Source: SIG299 sp045531955
GTDB lineage: Bacteria; Bacillota; Clostridia; Lachnospirales; Lachnospiraceae
Reading direction: 5' to 3'
Assembly (NCBI GenBank): GCA_045531955.1
Contig: JAZSFC010000028.1
Coordinates: 1-64,000 of the forward strand
Length of the DNA: 64,000 bases
The translations under genes and the position numbers were made by a program. Within the stretch, counting starts at the first letter, position 1, and every line of letters starts with the position of its first letter. The notes under the pieces are model-generated. The model was given only the letters and a program-made list of their open reading frames with translations. It was not told the origin of the DNA and did no database searches. Shown piece by piece: positions 1 through 8,295 of this stretch.

Positions 1-118
1 GATATCCCATAGCAAAAGCTAGTAAGACCCCTTAAAGACGATAAGGTTGATAGGTGGGAGGTGGAAGCGTAGTAATACGTGCAGCTGACCCATACTAATA
101 GGTCGAGGGCTTAACCAA
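1..118 (+). rRNA. rrl: 23S ribosomal RNA, 3' end (partial)
   Basis: The window opens inside the last part of a 23S rRNA gene. The stretch with the conserved 3' terminal wording (GACCCATACTAATAGGTCGA at 88-107, then GGGCTTAACC to about 116) matches the end of bacterial 23S. The 5' part lies before the window. The exact mature end is estimated. No 5S rRNA follows. Confidence 0.95.
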
Positions 119-180
119 AAGGTCTGGTTGTTTGTTTGGAATTTTCGATGTATAGTTTTGAGTGTATCATGAATAAATAC

Positions 181-209
181 TTGACTATGAACATAGAATA
201 TAGTATAAA
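181..209 (+). promoter_or_regulatory. Promoter for the tRNA-Asn/tRNA-Cys pair
   Basis: TTGACT at 181-186 and TATAAA at 204-209 are 17 bp apart, about 50 bp before tRNA-Asn. This suggests the two tRNAs can be transcribed independently of the rRNA operon. Predicted only from the box match. Confidence 0.55.
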
Positions 210-258
210 TATGGTACAGAGGATGAGGATATAACGTAAGTGATATCCTTTCTGTCAT

Positions 259-330
259 TCCTCGATAGCTCAATGGTAGAGCACACGGCTGTTAACCGTG
301 GGGTTGTTGGTTCGAGCCCAACTCGGGGAG
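259..330 (+). tRNA. tRNA-Asn (anticodon GTT)
   Basis: The acceptor stem TCCTCGA pairs with TCGGGGA (one T-G pair), with discriminator G at 330. The D arm, an anticodon stem CACGG/CCGTG with loop CTGTTAA, and the T arm (GTTGG, TTCGAGC loop region, CCAAC) are all present. Anticodon GTT reads Asn codons. The CCA end is not encoded. Confidence 0.97.
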
Positions 331-358
331 CTTTAGCTTCCGTGCTAAAATTAAATAT

Positions 359-429
359 GGCGACATGGCCAAGTGGTAAGGCACGGGTCTGCAACACCCT
401 TATCACCAGTTCAAATCTGGTTGTCGCCT
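359..429 (+). tRNA. tRNA-Cys (anticodon GCA)
   Basis: Acceptor GGCGACA (359-365) pairs perfectly with TGTCGCC (422-428). The discriminator is T429, as expected for tRNA-Cys. The anticodon loop CTGCAAC gives GCA. It sits 28 bp after tRNA-Asn and is followed directly by a terminator. CCA is not encoded. Confidence 0.96.
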
Positions 430-430
430 T

Positions 431-478
431 AAACGAAAAAGACTGCATACTCAAATGTGTGCAGTCTTTTTCGTTTAC
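431..478 (+). terminator. Rho-independent terminator of the tRNA pair
   Basis: A perfect 17-bp inverted repeat (431-447 with 460-476) has an A-rich 5' side and T-rich 3' side, starting two bases after the tRNA-Cys discriminator. Its symmetry would let it work in both directions. Confidence 0.9.
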
Positions 479-488
479 TTAGAAGACT

Positions 489-535
489 CCAGATTTGAAC
501 TTATTCAACATCTGGTTGTCGCCATGCAGATTTGA
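489..535 (+). other. tRNA-Cys-like T-arm/acceptor fragments
   Basis: Positions 510-523 repeat 14 bases of the tRNA-Cys 3' end (415-428). Two further copies of the T-loop region occur here in reverse orientation (489-500 and around 527-535). No complete tRNA fold can be made. This looks like debris from tRNA duplication or from an integration/excision event at the tRNA-Cys 3' end. Nothing else is recognisable between 480 and about 580. Confidence 0.5.
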
Positions 536-703
536 ACCCGACTAAAAGTAAAATCTATGTAAAATCTTCTTTTTCTGGAAAAATCCCTTTGTATATTGTG
601 AACTTTTGTTGTATACTATATCTGTATTGTAAAATGGAAGTAATTTTGATGTAATGTTAAAGTAACACAAACGTAAAACAACGAAAGAGACAGGAGACTA
701 CAA

Positions 704-2503
704 ATGGACTTATTTGATGTGTTAACTCTAATTTGCGGCCTGGCATTATTCCTTTACGGTATGGATGTCATGGGCGATGCCCTGAAAAAGAGTGCGGGCA
801 GAAAGTTAAAAACTATTCTTGGTAATTTAACCTCCAGCAAATGGAAAGGATTCTTACTTGGTCTCGGTGTAACGGCGGTAATTCAGTCTTCTTCCGCAAC
901 AACCGTAATGGTAGTAGGTTTCGTAAACTCCGGAACCATGCTGCTTTCCCAGGCAATCGGGGTTATTATGGGTGCCAACGTAGGTACGGCGGTAACTGCC
1001 TGGATTACAGGTTTAAACGGTCTTGGAGGCGGTGCTGCCAATGCAGCAGAATGGCTTTCCTGGTTAAAGCCTTCGGCATGGATGCCAATCTTAGCATTAA
1101 TCGGCATTTGCCTGATTATGTTTGCTAAGAAGGAAAGAAAAAAGGATATCGGTGTTATCCTCATGGGCTTTGCGGTTCTCATGGTTGGTATGGATACCAT
1201 GTCCGGTGCGGTAAGTGGCTTAAAGTCCAGTCCGGAATTCCAGCAGATTCTTTTATTATTTAAAAATCCGTTGCTTGGTATTTTAGCAGGTACTGTACTT
1301 ACTGCAGTAGTGCAGTCTTCCTCTGCATCTGTAGGTATTTTACAGGCATTATCCAGTACCGGTGCCATTACATATAGTGCAGCTATGCCAATTATTATGG
1401 GTCAGAACATCGGTACCTGTGTGACGGCAATGCTTTCCTCCATCAGTGCCAATAAGAATGGTAAGAGAGCAGCGTTAGTGCATTTGTATTTTAATATTAT
1501 TGGTGTGGCACTGTGGATGGGTGCATATTATCTTATTGGCTGGATTTTAACCAGTACCGGTGTATTTGGATTATTTGCCTGGGCAGAGGGCACGGTTATC
1601 GACATGTGGGGCATTGCAGCGGTTCATACTATTTTTAAGATTTTCTCTGTTGCTTTACTTATGCCGGTGTCCAATTTATTGGAAAAACTTGCTATGGTTA
1701 CCATCAAGGGTACCGATACCAAGGGCGACAGCTATACCGATATGTTAGATGAACGTTTATTGGAAACCCCTTCTGTTGCAATCGAGCGTTGTTATGAAGT
1801 GGCCGACCAGATGGCAAAGCTTTCTTCCAAGGCAATCCAGCAGTCCATTACCTTGCTGAATACCTATGATGAAAAAGTTGCCCAGGAAGTGCATGACGCG
1901 GAAGACAAGGTGGATGTTTACGAAGATGTTCTTGGTTCTTATTTGATGAAGCTTTCTGCCAGAAGTATGACAGAAATCGACAGTCAGGAAGTTACAAAAC
2001 TCCTCTATATGATTGGTGACTTTGAGCGTATTTCTGACCATGCGGTAAACATTGTAGATTCGGCAGATGAAATAAAGGACAAGGGCTTACAGTTCTCTGA
2101 AAAGGCAGTAGATGAACTTAGTGTAATGTATAATGCTATCAACGAGATTATGCAAATAACCGAAGAGGCCTTTATTTCTCAGGATGAAAAGAAAGCTTAC
2201 ACGGTAGAACCTTTAGAGCAGGTTGTGGACGACTTAAAGGAACAAATCCGCGTGCGTCACATCAAACGTCTCCAAAAAGAAGAATGTACTATGGAGCATG
2301 GTTTTGTCCTTTCTGATATTCTTACCAACTTAGAGCGTGTATCTGACCACTGCTCCAACGTGGCAAGCTGTATTATTGAGATGGTTGAACACGAAGACTT
2401 AGACATTCATGAATATAAGCATCATTTAAAGGAAGAGGGCGAATTTGACAAACTCTACCGTGAATACTCCGCTAAGTACAAAATTGTGAAAAAAGAAGCG
2501 TAA
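704..2503 (+). CDS. Na/Pi cotransporter family protein with C-terminal PhoU-like domain
   Basis: 599-residue membrane protein of the NptA/YjbB type, predicted to carry out sodium-coupled phosphate transport or export. Two inverted-topology repeats each carry the family signature QSSSA (about residues 61-67 and 204-210), each followed by a glycine-rich segment (GANVGTAVT near 90; GQNIGTCVT in repeat 2). Residues from about 345 to 590 form two helical PhoU-like bundles, including the FERISDHAVNI and LERVSDHCSNV repeats that occur in PhoU proteins and may link transport to phosphate status. The start has a good AGGAG site about 7 bases upstream. It is monocistronic, ending at a strong terminator shared with the convergent VanZ gene. 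Direction of transport is not determinable from sequence. Confidence 0.93.
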   Translation: MDLFDVLTLICGLALFLYGMDVMGDALKKSAGRKLKTILGNLTSSKWKGFLLGLGVTAVIQSSSATTVMVVGFVNSGTMLLSQAIGVIMGANVGTAVTAWITGLNGLGGGAANAAEWLSWLKPSAWMPILALIGICLIMFAKKERKKDIGVILMGFAVLMVGMDTMSGAVSGLKSSPEFQQILLLFKNPLLGILAGTVLTAVVQSSSASVGILQALSSTGAITYSAAMPIIMGQNIGTCVTAMLSSISANKNGKRAALVHLYFNIIGVALWMGAYYLIGWILTSTGVFGLFAWAEGTVIDMWGIAAVHTIFKIFSVALLMPVSNLLEKLAMVTIKGTDTKGDSYTDMLDERLLETPSVAIERCYEVADQMAKLSSKAIQQSITLLNTYDEKVAQEVHDAEDKVDVYEDVLGSYLMKLSARSMTEIDSQEVTKLLYMIGDFERISDHAVNIVDSADEIKDKGLQFSEKAVDELSVMYNAINEIMQITEEAFISQDEKKAYTVEPLEQVVDDLKEQIRVRHIKRLQKEECTMEHGFVLSDILTNLERVSDHCSNVASCIIEMVEHEDLDIHEYKHHLKEEGEFDKLYREYSAKYKIVKKEA

Positions 2504-2513
2504 AGTATAAAGA

Positions 2514-2547
2514 AAAAGCTTGCCTGTTACCGGGCAAGCTTTTTTTG
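2514..2547. terminator. Shared bidirectional terminator
   Basis: The stem AAGCTTGCC/GGCAAGCTT has T-runs on both sides, just after the transporter stop. The TAA stop of the convergent VanZ-like gene (2527-2529) lies inside the hairpin, so one structure ends both transcripts. Confidence 0.9.
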
Positions 2548-3045
2548 ACGTATGGAATAAAACAATAATAAACATAAAGAGGCGGCAAGTGCTCCGGTGG
2601 AGTCAATGCATACATCGGTGAAATTTCCGCTTCTTCCGGGAACGAAGGTCTGATGAAATTCATCGAAAGCAGCAAACAATACGGTAGTAGCAAAGCCGAT
2701 AAGAATGCGGGGTTTCCATAAAAGAATTTTTGACAGCCAGGCAGTAAGCGGTAGTTGTAAGGAAAGCGCAAGTAAAAAATATTCAGTCATGTGGGCTGCT
2801 TTTCTTACAAAATAGTGAATCAGTTCTGCCCGCTCAAAAAGAACTTCCTCGGACATGGCTGCCGGAAGAAGAGGAGAGCTCAGCTTTACAAGAAAGAGAC
2901 TGATTTCAAAACTCAGCGAACCGGAGGACTCGCCATCCTGAGCGGAAAATCCAAAAATCAGGAACAGTAAAAGCAAGGTAGGAAGAAAAGATCCTATTTT
3001 CAACAACAGAGTGACAACAGGTTTATTTGTGTGATTTATTTTCAT
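2527..3045 (-). CDS. VanZ-like family membrane protein
   Basis: 172 residues from the preferred start (ATG at 3045, with AAAGGAG upstream); a longer in-frame reading to 3132 has no ribosome site. VanZ family marks are FSAQDG near the N-terminus, the VRKAAHMTEY motif, and DEFHQTFVPGRSG followed by a conserved D...DSTGA in the C-terminal half. Three to four hydrophobic helices are visible. The family prototype gives low-level teicoplanin resistance, but most members have no known function, and no glycopeptide resistance genes are near. The gene is divergent from the kinase-like gene at 3205 and has its own promoter. Confidence 0.88.
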   Translation of the reverse strand: MKINHTNKPVVTLLLKIGSFLPTLLLLFLIFGFSAQDGESSGSLSFEISLFLVKLSSPLLPAAMSEEVLFERAELIHYFVRKAAHMTEYFLLALSLQLPLTAWLSKILLWKPRILIGFATTVLFAAFDEFHQTFVPGRSGNFTDVCIDSTGALAASLCLLLFYSIRQKKLAR

Positions 3046-3099
3046 GGAAAGAAAAACTCCTTTTATTAGTCTAAAAAAGTGTAAACAAATAACAAACAT

Positions 3100-3128
3100 A
3101 CTATACCATGCAATAAAAACTTTTGCAA
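3100..3128 (-). promoter_or_regulatory. Promoter of the VanZ-like gene
   Basis: On the minus strand TTGCAA (3123-3128) and TATAGT (3100-3105) are 17 bp apart. They lie back to back with the promoter of the divergent kinase-like gene, the two -35 boxes being about 8 bp apart. Confidence 0.6.
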
Positions 3129-3136
3129 ACAATGCG

Positions 3137-3165
3137 TAGACAGCCTTTGTTTTTTTTGTTACAAT
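3137..3165 (+). promoter_or_regulatory. Promoter of the cytidylate-kinase-like gene
   Basis: TAGACA (3137-3142) and TACAAT (3160-3165) have a 17-bp T-rich spacer, 40 bp before the start codon. Confidence 0.5.
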
Positions 3166-3204
3166 ATTTTAATAAAACTACCAAAGAAAGGTCGGTACAT
3201 AAAC

Positions 3205-3900
3205 ATGCATATTACATTAACAGGTAATTTAGGAAGTGGTAAGTCCACATTAAGTAAAATATTAGAAGCAGAATACGGATACGAAATTTTTTCCACCGGA
3301 AAGGTAATCCGTAAAATTGCAGAAGAGCATGGTCTCAGCGTGTTGGAAATGAATGAGCTGATGAACAAGGATCCAAAGTACGATCATGAAATTGATGATA
3401 CGACTGCAAGAATCTCCAGGGAAAATCCGGATAAGAGTATTTTATTTGACTCCCGCCTGGCCTGGCATTTTGTGGACAAGTCCTTTAAGGTATTCCTTTC
3501 TGTAAGCCTTGACGTGGCTGCAAAGCGTGTAGCAGGAGATGCAACCCGCGGAGAAGTAGAGCATTATGCATCTTTAGAGGATGCGAAGGCCAATTTAAAG
3601 AAACGCGCAGAAACAGAAGATACCCGCTACAAAGAGCTTTATAATATCGAATATTTTAATATGTCCAATTATAATCTGGTGCTGGATTCCACCGATTGCG
3701 CTCCGGACATTTTAGCAAAAATTTTAAAGGACGAGGCTGCCGCATATGAAAAAGCAGATGCGGAGGGCAAGGGAGGTTATTCCCGCTTGATTCTTTCCCT
3801 CAACCGTCCGGAAGAAGATTTTGCAAAAGAAAAAGAGATCGGTGAAGTAACCAAAGAAAGCTTTTACGGTCATGAATTTACCGTAATTACTTTAAAATAA
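3205..3900 (+). CDS. Cytidylate-kinase-like P-loop nucleotide kinase
   Basis: 231-residue P-loop protein. The Walker A motif GNLGSGKST lies at residues 7-15. The following FSTGKVIRKIAEEHG stretch and a LID-like KKRAETEDTRYKELYNI region resemble archaeal-type CMP kinases (cytidylate kinase-like family), which move phosphate from ATP to CMP/dCMP. The last 60 residues are an extra tail without recognised motifs. It may be a second or alternative cytidylate kinase. Its substrate is inferred from family resemblance only. The lipoprotein gene starts 27 bases downstream and is probably cotranscribed. Confidence 0.75.
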   Translation: MHITLTGNLGSGKSTLSKILEAEYGYEIFSTGKVIRKIAEEHGLSVLEMNELMNKDPKYDHEIDDTTARISRENPDKSILFDSRLAWHFVDKSFKVFLSVSLDVAAKRVAGDATRGEVEHYASLEDAKANLKKRAETEDTRYKELYNIEYFNMSNYNLVLDSTDCAPDILAKILKDEAAAYEKADAEGKGGYSRLILSLNRPEEDFAKEKEIGEVTKESFYGHEFTVITLK

Positions 3901-3927
3901 TTTTTAAAGGGAAAAAGGAGAAAAATT

Positions 3928-5250
3928 ATGAAAAAGATACTAAAGGTACTGCTGGGCGTATTTTTGCTGGCATGCTTGATGACAGCATGCGGAAGCAAAA
4001 GCAGTGAAGAGACACCGACACCAACCGTAGAACCAACAGCAACGTCTACACCGACACCGGAACCGACAGCAACGTCTACACCAACACCGGAACCAACTTC
4101 AACACCGACACCGGAACCGACAGCAACGCCAACACCAACGCCGGAGCCAACAGCAACACCAACACCGGAGCCATTAATCGAGGACACCTATGCTAAGGGG
4201 ACGGTAACTGAGGAAGGATTTGCCAGTGAATGGATGAACCTGCGGTTTACCTGCCAGCCGGGTGTTATCATGAAAACACAAGACGAGCTGGATGAACTTA
4301 TGCGCCAGAATGCAGTACTTATGTATGGCGAAAAGGCAGAAGAAATGTTGAATTATACAGCATTGACTACCGTAACAGAAATGATGGCACAGTATGCCGA
4401 CGGAGCAAATGTCATTGTGCAAACAGAACGCCTGCCGATACAGTATCTTTCCCTGTCAGTGGAGAGCTATCTTGCAACTGTAGTGGAAAATCTTAGAAAC
4501 AGTGCAACAAAGCCAACGGTGGAAACTGCGGAGAACTTTTACATTGGACAAATCGGAGGCGAGGAATATATCGGTCTTTCCGTGGCGGTAGATTACGGAA
4601 TCGGTCAGATGGTTTATCAGGATTATATCGCCAGAAAAAAAGAATCCCGTATGATTGTTATGTGCATCACTTATACCGAAGCATCGGAAAAAAATGCGGA
4701 GAACCTGATTCTTTCTTTTGGTGCGTATGATTCCGAACCGGTTTATTTGCCGGAAATTGAGCAGGAGCCAACTGCAACTGCGTTCCAGGCAGGTGTTGTA
4801 ACGGAAACCGGATACGAAAATGAATGGCTGAATATGCGGGTTACATTACCGGAAGGAGTAACCGTAGTAAATGAAAGTACAGCAACAGCACTTTCCTTGG
4901 AATTTGCGTGGCCGTATGGTGTACCGGTGGTACAGGTGCTGGCAGAGCCGGTGACAGAGGAGGGAGAAACTGCAGAATCCCATATTGCAATGATGAAGGA
5001 TGCTTTTGTGTGGTTAGGAGAGTTGCAGGGATTAACTTATTCCTTTGACGAAAATCTGTATACTGTGGAAATCGGCGGTCAGGAATATCTGGATTTATAT
5101 ATGGAAGCAACAACCGCGGATGGAATCGTTGTTTATCAGGATTACTGTGTCAGAATTTTGGATGGTTATTATGTTGCCATTATCTTTTCCTATGCGGAAG
5201 GCTTTGATGAAGAACTTACAGAGGCATTAAACATATTTAGTGAATATTAA
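3928..5250 (+). CDS. Lipoprotein with Thr-Pro-Glu linker and two homologous domains
   Basis: 440 residues. A lipoprotein signal peptide ends in LMTAC (lipidated Cys at about residue 21). Next comes a spacer of about 55 residues built from TPTPEPTAT-type repeats, then two related domains. Domain 1 opens with GTVTEEGFASEWMNLRF and domain 2 with GVVTETGYENEWLNMRV, so a single domain was duplicated. Both share a later G-G-EEYIGL / G-G-QEYLDL stretch ending in YQDY. No enzyme motif was recognised. The protein should be tethered to the outer face of the membrane with the domains held away by the linker. AAAGGAG precedes the start. A terminator follows. Confidence 0.85.
   Translation: MKKILKVLLGVFLLACLMTACGSKSSEETPTPTVEPTATSTPTPEPTATSTPTPEPTSTPTPEPTATPTPTPEPTATPTPEPLIEDTYAKGTVTEEGFASEWMNLRFTCQPGVIMKTQDELDELMRQNAVLMYGEKAEEMLNYTALTTVTEMMAQYADGANVIVQTERLPIQYLSLSVESYLATVVENLRNSATKPTVETAENFYIGQIGGEEYIGLSVAVDYGIGQMVYQDYIARKKESRMIVMCITYTEASEKNAENLILSFGAYDSEPVYLPEIEQEPTATAFQAGVVTETGYENEWLNMRVTLPEGVTVVNESTATALSLEFAWPYGVPVVQVLAEPVTEEGETAESHIAMMKDAFVWLGELQGLTYSFDENLYTVEIGGQEYLDLYMEATTADGIVVYQDYCVRILDGYYVAIIFSYAEGFDEELTEALNIFSEY
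4012..4173 (+). repeat. Coding short tandem repeats (TPTPEPTAT linker)
   Basis: About 160 bp of imperfect tandem units based on ACACCGACACCGGAACC encode the wall-spanning linker of the lipoprotein. They are in frame throughout, which suggests slippage-driven linker length variation rather than a CRISPR or intergenic repeat. Confidence 0.8.
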
Positions 5251-5257
5251 TAATTTT

Positions 5258-5288
5258 AGAAACGGCTGAATAAGCCGTTTCTTTTTTT
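5258..5288 (+). terminator. Terminator after the lipoprotein gene
   Basis: The hairpin GAAACGGCT/AGCCGTTTC has a short loop and is followed by seven T residues. Confidence 0.9.
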
Positions 5289-5326
5289 GCCACAATAACA
5301 GTATATTTAAGATAGGGAGGAAAAGA

Positions 5327-6388
5327 ATGAGGGAACATTATAAAAAACTGGTAAGACTGGTTGTTATTGTTGGAACTGTTTATTGGGGGTTCCGATTTTT
5401 GTTGCCTTTGTTTTTTCCGTTCCTTCTGGCTTATTGTATTGCGGCAATATTGAAAAGACCGGTGTGTTTTCTATGGAGGCGGCTCAGAATAAAGCCGGCG
5501 GTCGGAGGTGCCGTTCTGTTAATTGTTTTTTTAATTGCAGCCGGTGGCGGGGTTGCTTACGTAGTAAGGCTTTTGCTTAGGCAGTTTGCCGGCTTTGTAG
5601 GAAATTATGATAGTTATATTGCGGAGTGGGATGGATATATAGAGGGTGCATGCGGATACTTTGATTCCTTACTTCGCTTGGAAAAAGGAAGAACGTTTAC
5701 CGTGCTTAGTGACGGTCTGGATGGAATTGTGCTTTTTTTTCAGGAAGAACTGATTCCCTTTCTGACGAAGAACTCCTTAAAAGCAGCTCTTTCCGTTACG
5801 GAACTGGTAGCGGGCGTGATCATTATTTTTGTGGCGGTGCTGCTGTTTCTTACGGATATAGCAGACCATAAGGAGTTTGGCAGAAAGAAATCTTCAGAAA
5901 CGATGCCCTTACTTGGTTTTATGGAAAAAGAATGGTACCAAATAAAGAAAGAGCTTTCCGGCGCCGGTATTGCCTATGTAAAAACTCAGGTAATACTTAT
6001 TTTGCTGGTCACAGCAGTATGTACCATGGGATTTCTTTTGATGAAAAATTCTTATGCATTGTTGGCCGGAGTAGCCATCGGAATTTTTGATGCATTTCCG
6101 GTTTTGGGTAGCGGACTTATTTTGGTACCCTGGTCCATTATCAGCTTTATCCGCGGTCAGGCATTTGCCGGTGCGGTATTATTGACTTTGTTTGGAATCT
6201 GCCAGTTTCTGCGGGAGTATTTAGAACCAAAACTCCTTGGCGGGAAAATGGGCATCCGCCCGGTACAAAGTCTGATGGCGGTATATATAGGGTACGAATT
6301 GTTTGGGGTATCGGGACTGTTTCTGGGACCTTTTGGCCTGGTATTGATTAAAAGTATATGGAGGGTAAGCAGTATGCCGGAGGAATAA
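5327..6388 (+). CDS. AI-2E family transporter-like membrane protein (YtvI-like)
   Basis: 353 residues with about seven to eight hydrophobic helices: two near the N-terminus, a soluble region at about 85-150, then a helical C-terminal half. The segment from FDAFPVLGSGLILVPW to LREYLEPKLLGGKMGIRP and then the GLFLGPFG motif is typical of the AI-2E/UPF0118 family. Length and order fit the sporulation protein YtvI of Clostridia and Bacilli. Substrate is unknown, since family members have been linked to autoinducer-2, sodium/proton exchange and sporulation. AGGGAGG lies upstream of the ATG. It is monocistronic between two terminators. Confidence 0.82.
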   Translation: MREHYKKLVRLVVIVGTVYWGFRFLLPLFFPFLLAYCIAAILKRPVCFLWRRLRIKPAVGGAVLLIVFLIAAGGGVAYVVRLLLRQFAGFVGNYDSYIAEWDGYIEGACGYFDSLLRLEKGRTFTVLSDGLDGIVLFFQEELIPFLTKNSLKAALSVTELVAGVIIIFVAVLLFLTDIADHKEFGRKKSSETMPLLGFMEKEWYQIKKELSGAGIAYVKTQVILILLVTAVCTMGFLLMKNSYALLAGVAIGIFDAFPVLGSGLILVPWSIISFIRGQAFAGAVLLTLFGICQFLREYLEPKLLGGKMGIRPVQSLMAVYIGYELFGVSGLFLGPFGLVLIKSIWRVSSMPEE

Positions 6389-6389
6389 A

Positions 6390-6450
6390 GGAAGGCTGCA
6401 GGTAAGTGTACTTCAACTTCAGTGAAGGGGGACTTGTGCAGCCTTTGTTT
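6390..6450 (+). terminator. Terminator after the AI-2E family gene
   Basis: AAGGCTGCA (6392-6400) pairs with TGCAGCCTT (6437-6445), closing a large loop that contains its own small CTTCA/TGAAG stem, followed by GTTTTT. It ends where the convergent ABC-F gene stops. Confidence 0.7.
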
Positions 6451-8295
6451 TTACTTCTTTGCAGCTTCGATTTGCTCCGCAAGGTCATTTAAATAGACCC
6501 AGCGCTCCATCTTTTCTTCCAGTGCGGTTTCTGCCTGATCTTTTTCTGCTATCAGTTCGGTGAGGCGGGAATATTGGGTGGCAGAAGCGGCAATTTCTGC
6601 TTCTAAATTGGTGATTTTTTCTTCTAATGCAGCAATATCTGCATCGATGGTTTCGTATTCTTTTTGCTCCTTATAGGAGAATTTCAGTTTGCTTTCTCTT
6701 TGCTTCCAGGTAGATTTGGAATTTGTGTCATCAACACCGGTAGAATTCGTTGCTTCAGCCCCCTTTGCCGTGCTGCTTTTTGACGGGGCAGAACTTTGGG
6801 TAATGATACCACGTTCTTTCTGCGCCTCCTTAAAATCGCTGTAATTTCCTTCATAACGGGCGATTTTGCCGTTTTCGAAGGAAAAGATGCGGGTGGCAAT
6901 TTTATCAAGGAAATAGCGGTCGTGGGAAACGGTAACCACGATACCGGGATAATCTTCTAAATAGTTTTCCAAAATGGTTAAGGTTTGGATGTCCAAATCG
7001 TTGGTTGGCTCGTCCAAAATCAGGACATTCGGAGCCTCCATCAGCACCTTTAGCAGGTACAGACGACGCTTTTCGCCACCGGATAATTTTTCGATGCGGG
7101 TATACTGCATGGAACCGTCAAACAGGAACTGTTCGCACATAGCGGAGGCGGACATGGTACCTTCTTTTGTCTCGATATATTCTGCGGTATCGCGGACATA
7201 TTGGAGCACTGTCAGATTTGGATTCAAAGCTTCATTTTCCTGGGAAAAGTAGCCGATTTTCATAGTGGTTCCCATATCTACATAACCGGTATCCGGCTCA
7301 ATTTTTCCTGTGATGATATTCAGCAGAGTGGATTTGCCGCAGCCGTTGTGCCCCACAATACCGATGCGGTCGGTGGAGAGCACAATATAGCTGAAAGGTT
7401 CGAAAAGGGCGACACCGTTATAGCTTTTACTGATATCATAAAGCTCAATGGTTTTCTTGCCCATACGGGAAGAGAGTGCATTGATTTCTACAGAACCGTC
7501 CTCCACAATTTTTTCACGGTCGCGGAGTGCTTCAAAACGTTGAATATGAGCTTTTTGCTTGGTAGAACGGGCACGGGCGCCCCGCTGCATCCAGGCAAGT
7601 TCGGTTTTAAACAGTGTTTTTGCTTTTCTCTCGGTAGCAAGAGCCATTTCTTCACGTTCTGCTTTTAAAGCAATAAAGCCGGAATAGTTCGTTTGATAAG
7701 AATAGAGCTTTCCCTTATCCAACTCGACAATTTTATTGGTAACGCGGTCAAGGAAATATCGGTCATGGGTAATCATGATAAATGCACCCTTGTATTTGTT
7801 TAAATAATCTTCCAGCCATTCGGTCATGTCGCTGTCTAAGTGGTTGGTCGGCTCGTCCAAAACAAGTAAATCGGATTCGGTAAGCAGGGTGCGTACCAGA
7901 GCGGCACGTTTTTTCTGGCCGCCGGACAGGGTAGAAGCACTGCCCTCCGGGTCACTGATGCCAAATTTAAGCAGCATGGAGCGGGCTTCGCCGGTGATGT
8001 TACGGTAACTTTCTTTTGCAGTCTGTCCTTCGCATACATTGGCAAGAATGGATTTGGTGTCGTCAAACACCGGAGTCTGCGGCAGGTATGCGATGCGCAG
8101 CTTGTTACCGCAGGTGCGCTTGCCTTCGTCGGTGTCTTCCAAGCCTGCAATGATTTTAAGCAGGGTGGACTTACCGGTGCCGTTAATGCCGATGACGCCG
8201 ATTTTGTCCCCTTCATTTATTCCTAAGCTGATATGGTCAAAGAGAATACGTTCCGTGAAGCTTTTACTTACATTTTCTAGGGTTAAGAGATTCAT
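6451..8295 (-). CDS. ABC-F family ATPase (Uup-like)
   Basis: 614-residue soluble protein with two ABC ATPase domains and no membrane segments, as in ABC-F proteins that act on ribosomes. Domain 1 has GINGTGKST, LSGGQKKR and LVLDEPTNHLD. Domain 2 has GHNGCGKST, LSGGEKRR and LILDEPTNDLD. The linker has the ABC-F interdomain features, with basic ARARSTKQKAHIQR. The last 100 residues are a Lys/Glu coiled coil like the Uup C-terminal domain. Likely a translation or ribosome-maintenance factor. The resistance-type ABC-F proteins usually lack this tail. The ribosome site GGAAGGAA precedes ATG at 8295. Confidence 0.9.
   Translation of the reverse strand: MNLLTLENVSKSFTERILFDHISLGINEGDKIGVIGINGTGKSTLLKIIAGLEDTDEGKRTCGNKLRIAYLPQTPVFDDTKSILANVCEGQTAKESYRNITGEARSMLLKFGISDPEGSASTLSGGQKKRAALVRTLLTESDLLVLDEPTNHLDSDMTEWLEDYLNKYKGAFIMITHDRYFLDRVTNKIVELDKGKLYSYQTNYSGFIALKAEREEMALATERKAKTLFKTELAWMQRGARARSTKQKAHIQRFEALRDREKIVEDGSVEINALSSRMGKKTIELYDISKSYNGVALFEPFSYIVLSTDRIGIVGHNGCGKSTLLNIITGKIEPDTGYVDMGTTMKIGYFSQENEALNPNLTVLQYVRDTAEYIETKEGTMSASAMCEQFLFDGSMQYTRIEKLSGGEKRRLYLLKVLMEAPNVLILDEPTNDLDIQTLTILENYLEDYPGIVVTVSHDRYFLDKIATRIFSFENGKIARYEGNYSDFKEAQKERGIITQSSAPSKSSTAKGAEATNSTGVDDTNSKSTWKQRESKLKFSYKEQKEYETIDADIAALEEKITNLEAEIAASATQYSRLTELIAEKDQAETALEEKMERWVYLNDLAEQIEAAKK

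Noticed and set aside
640..690. A PhoP-type box (TTAAAGTAACACAAACG region) before the phosphate transporter
   Set aside because: Spacing and half-sites do not fit a PhoP direct repeat well enough to call.
4012..4173. CRISPR-like repeats
   Set aside because: Repeats are in frame, lack unique spacers and encode the lipoprotein linker.
3870..4187. Gly-Val repeat protein on the minus strand (GVGVAVGSGVGV type)
   Set aside because: It is simply the antisense of the in-frame TPTPEPTAT linker of the lipoprotein.
7201..7668. A 155-residue plus-strand frame within the ABC-F gene
   Set aside because: Antisense shadow of an intact two-domain ATPase.
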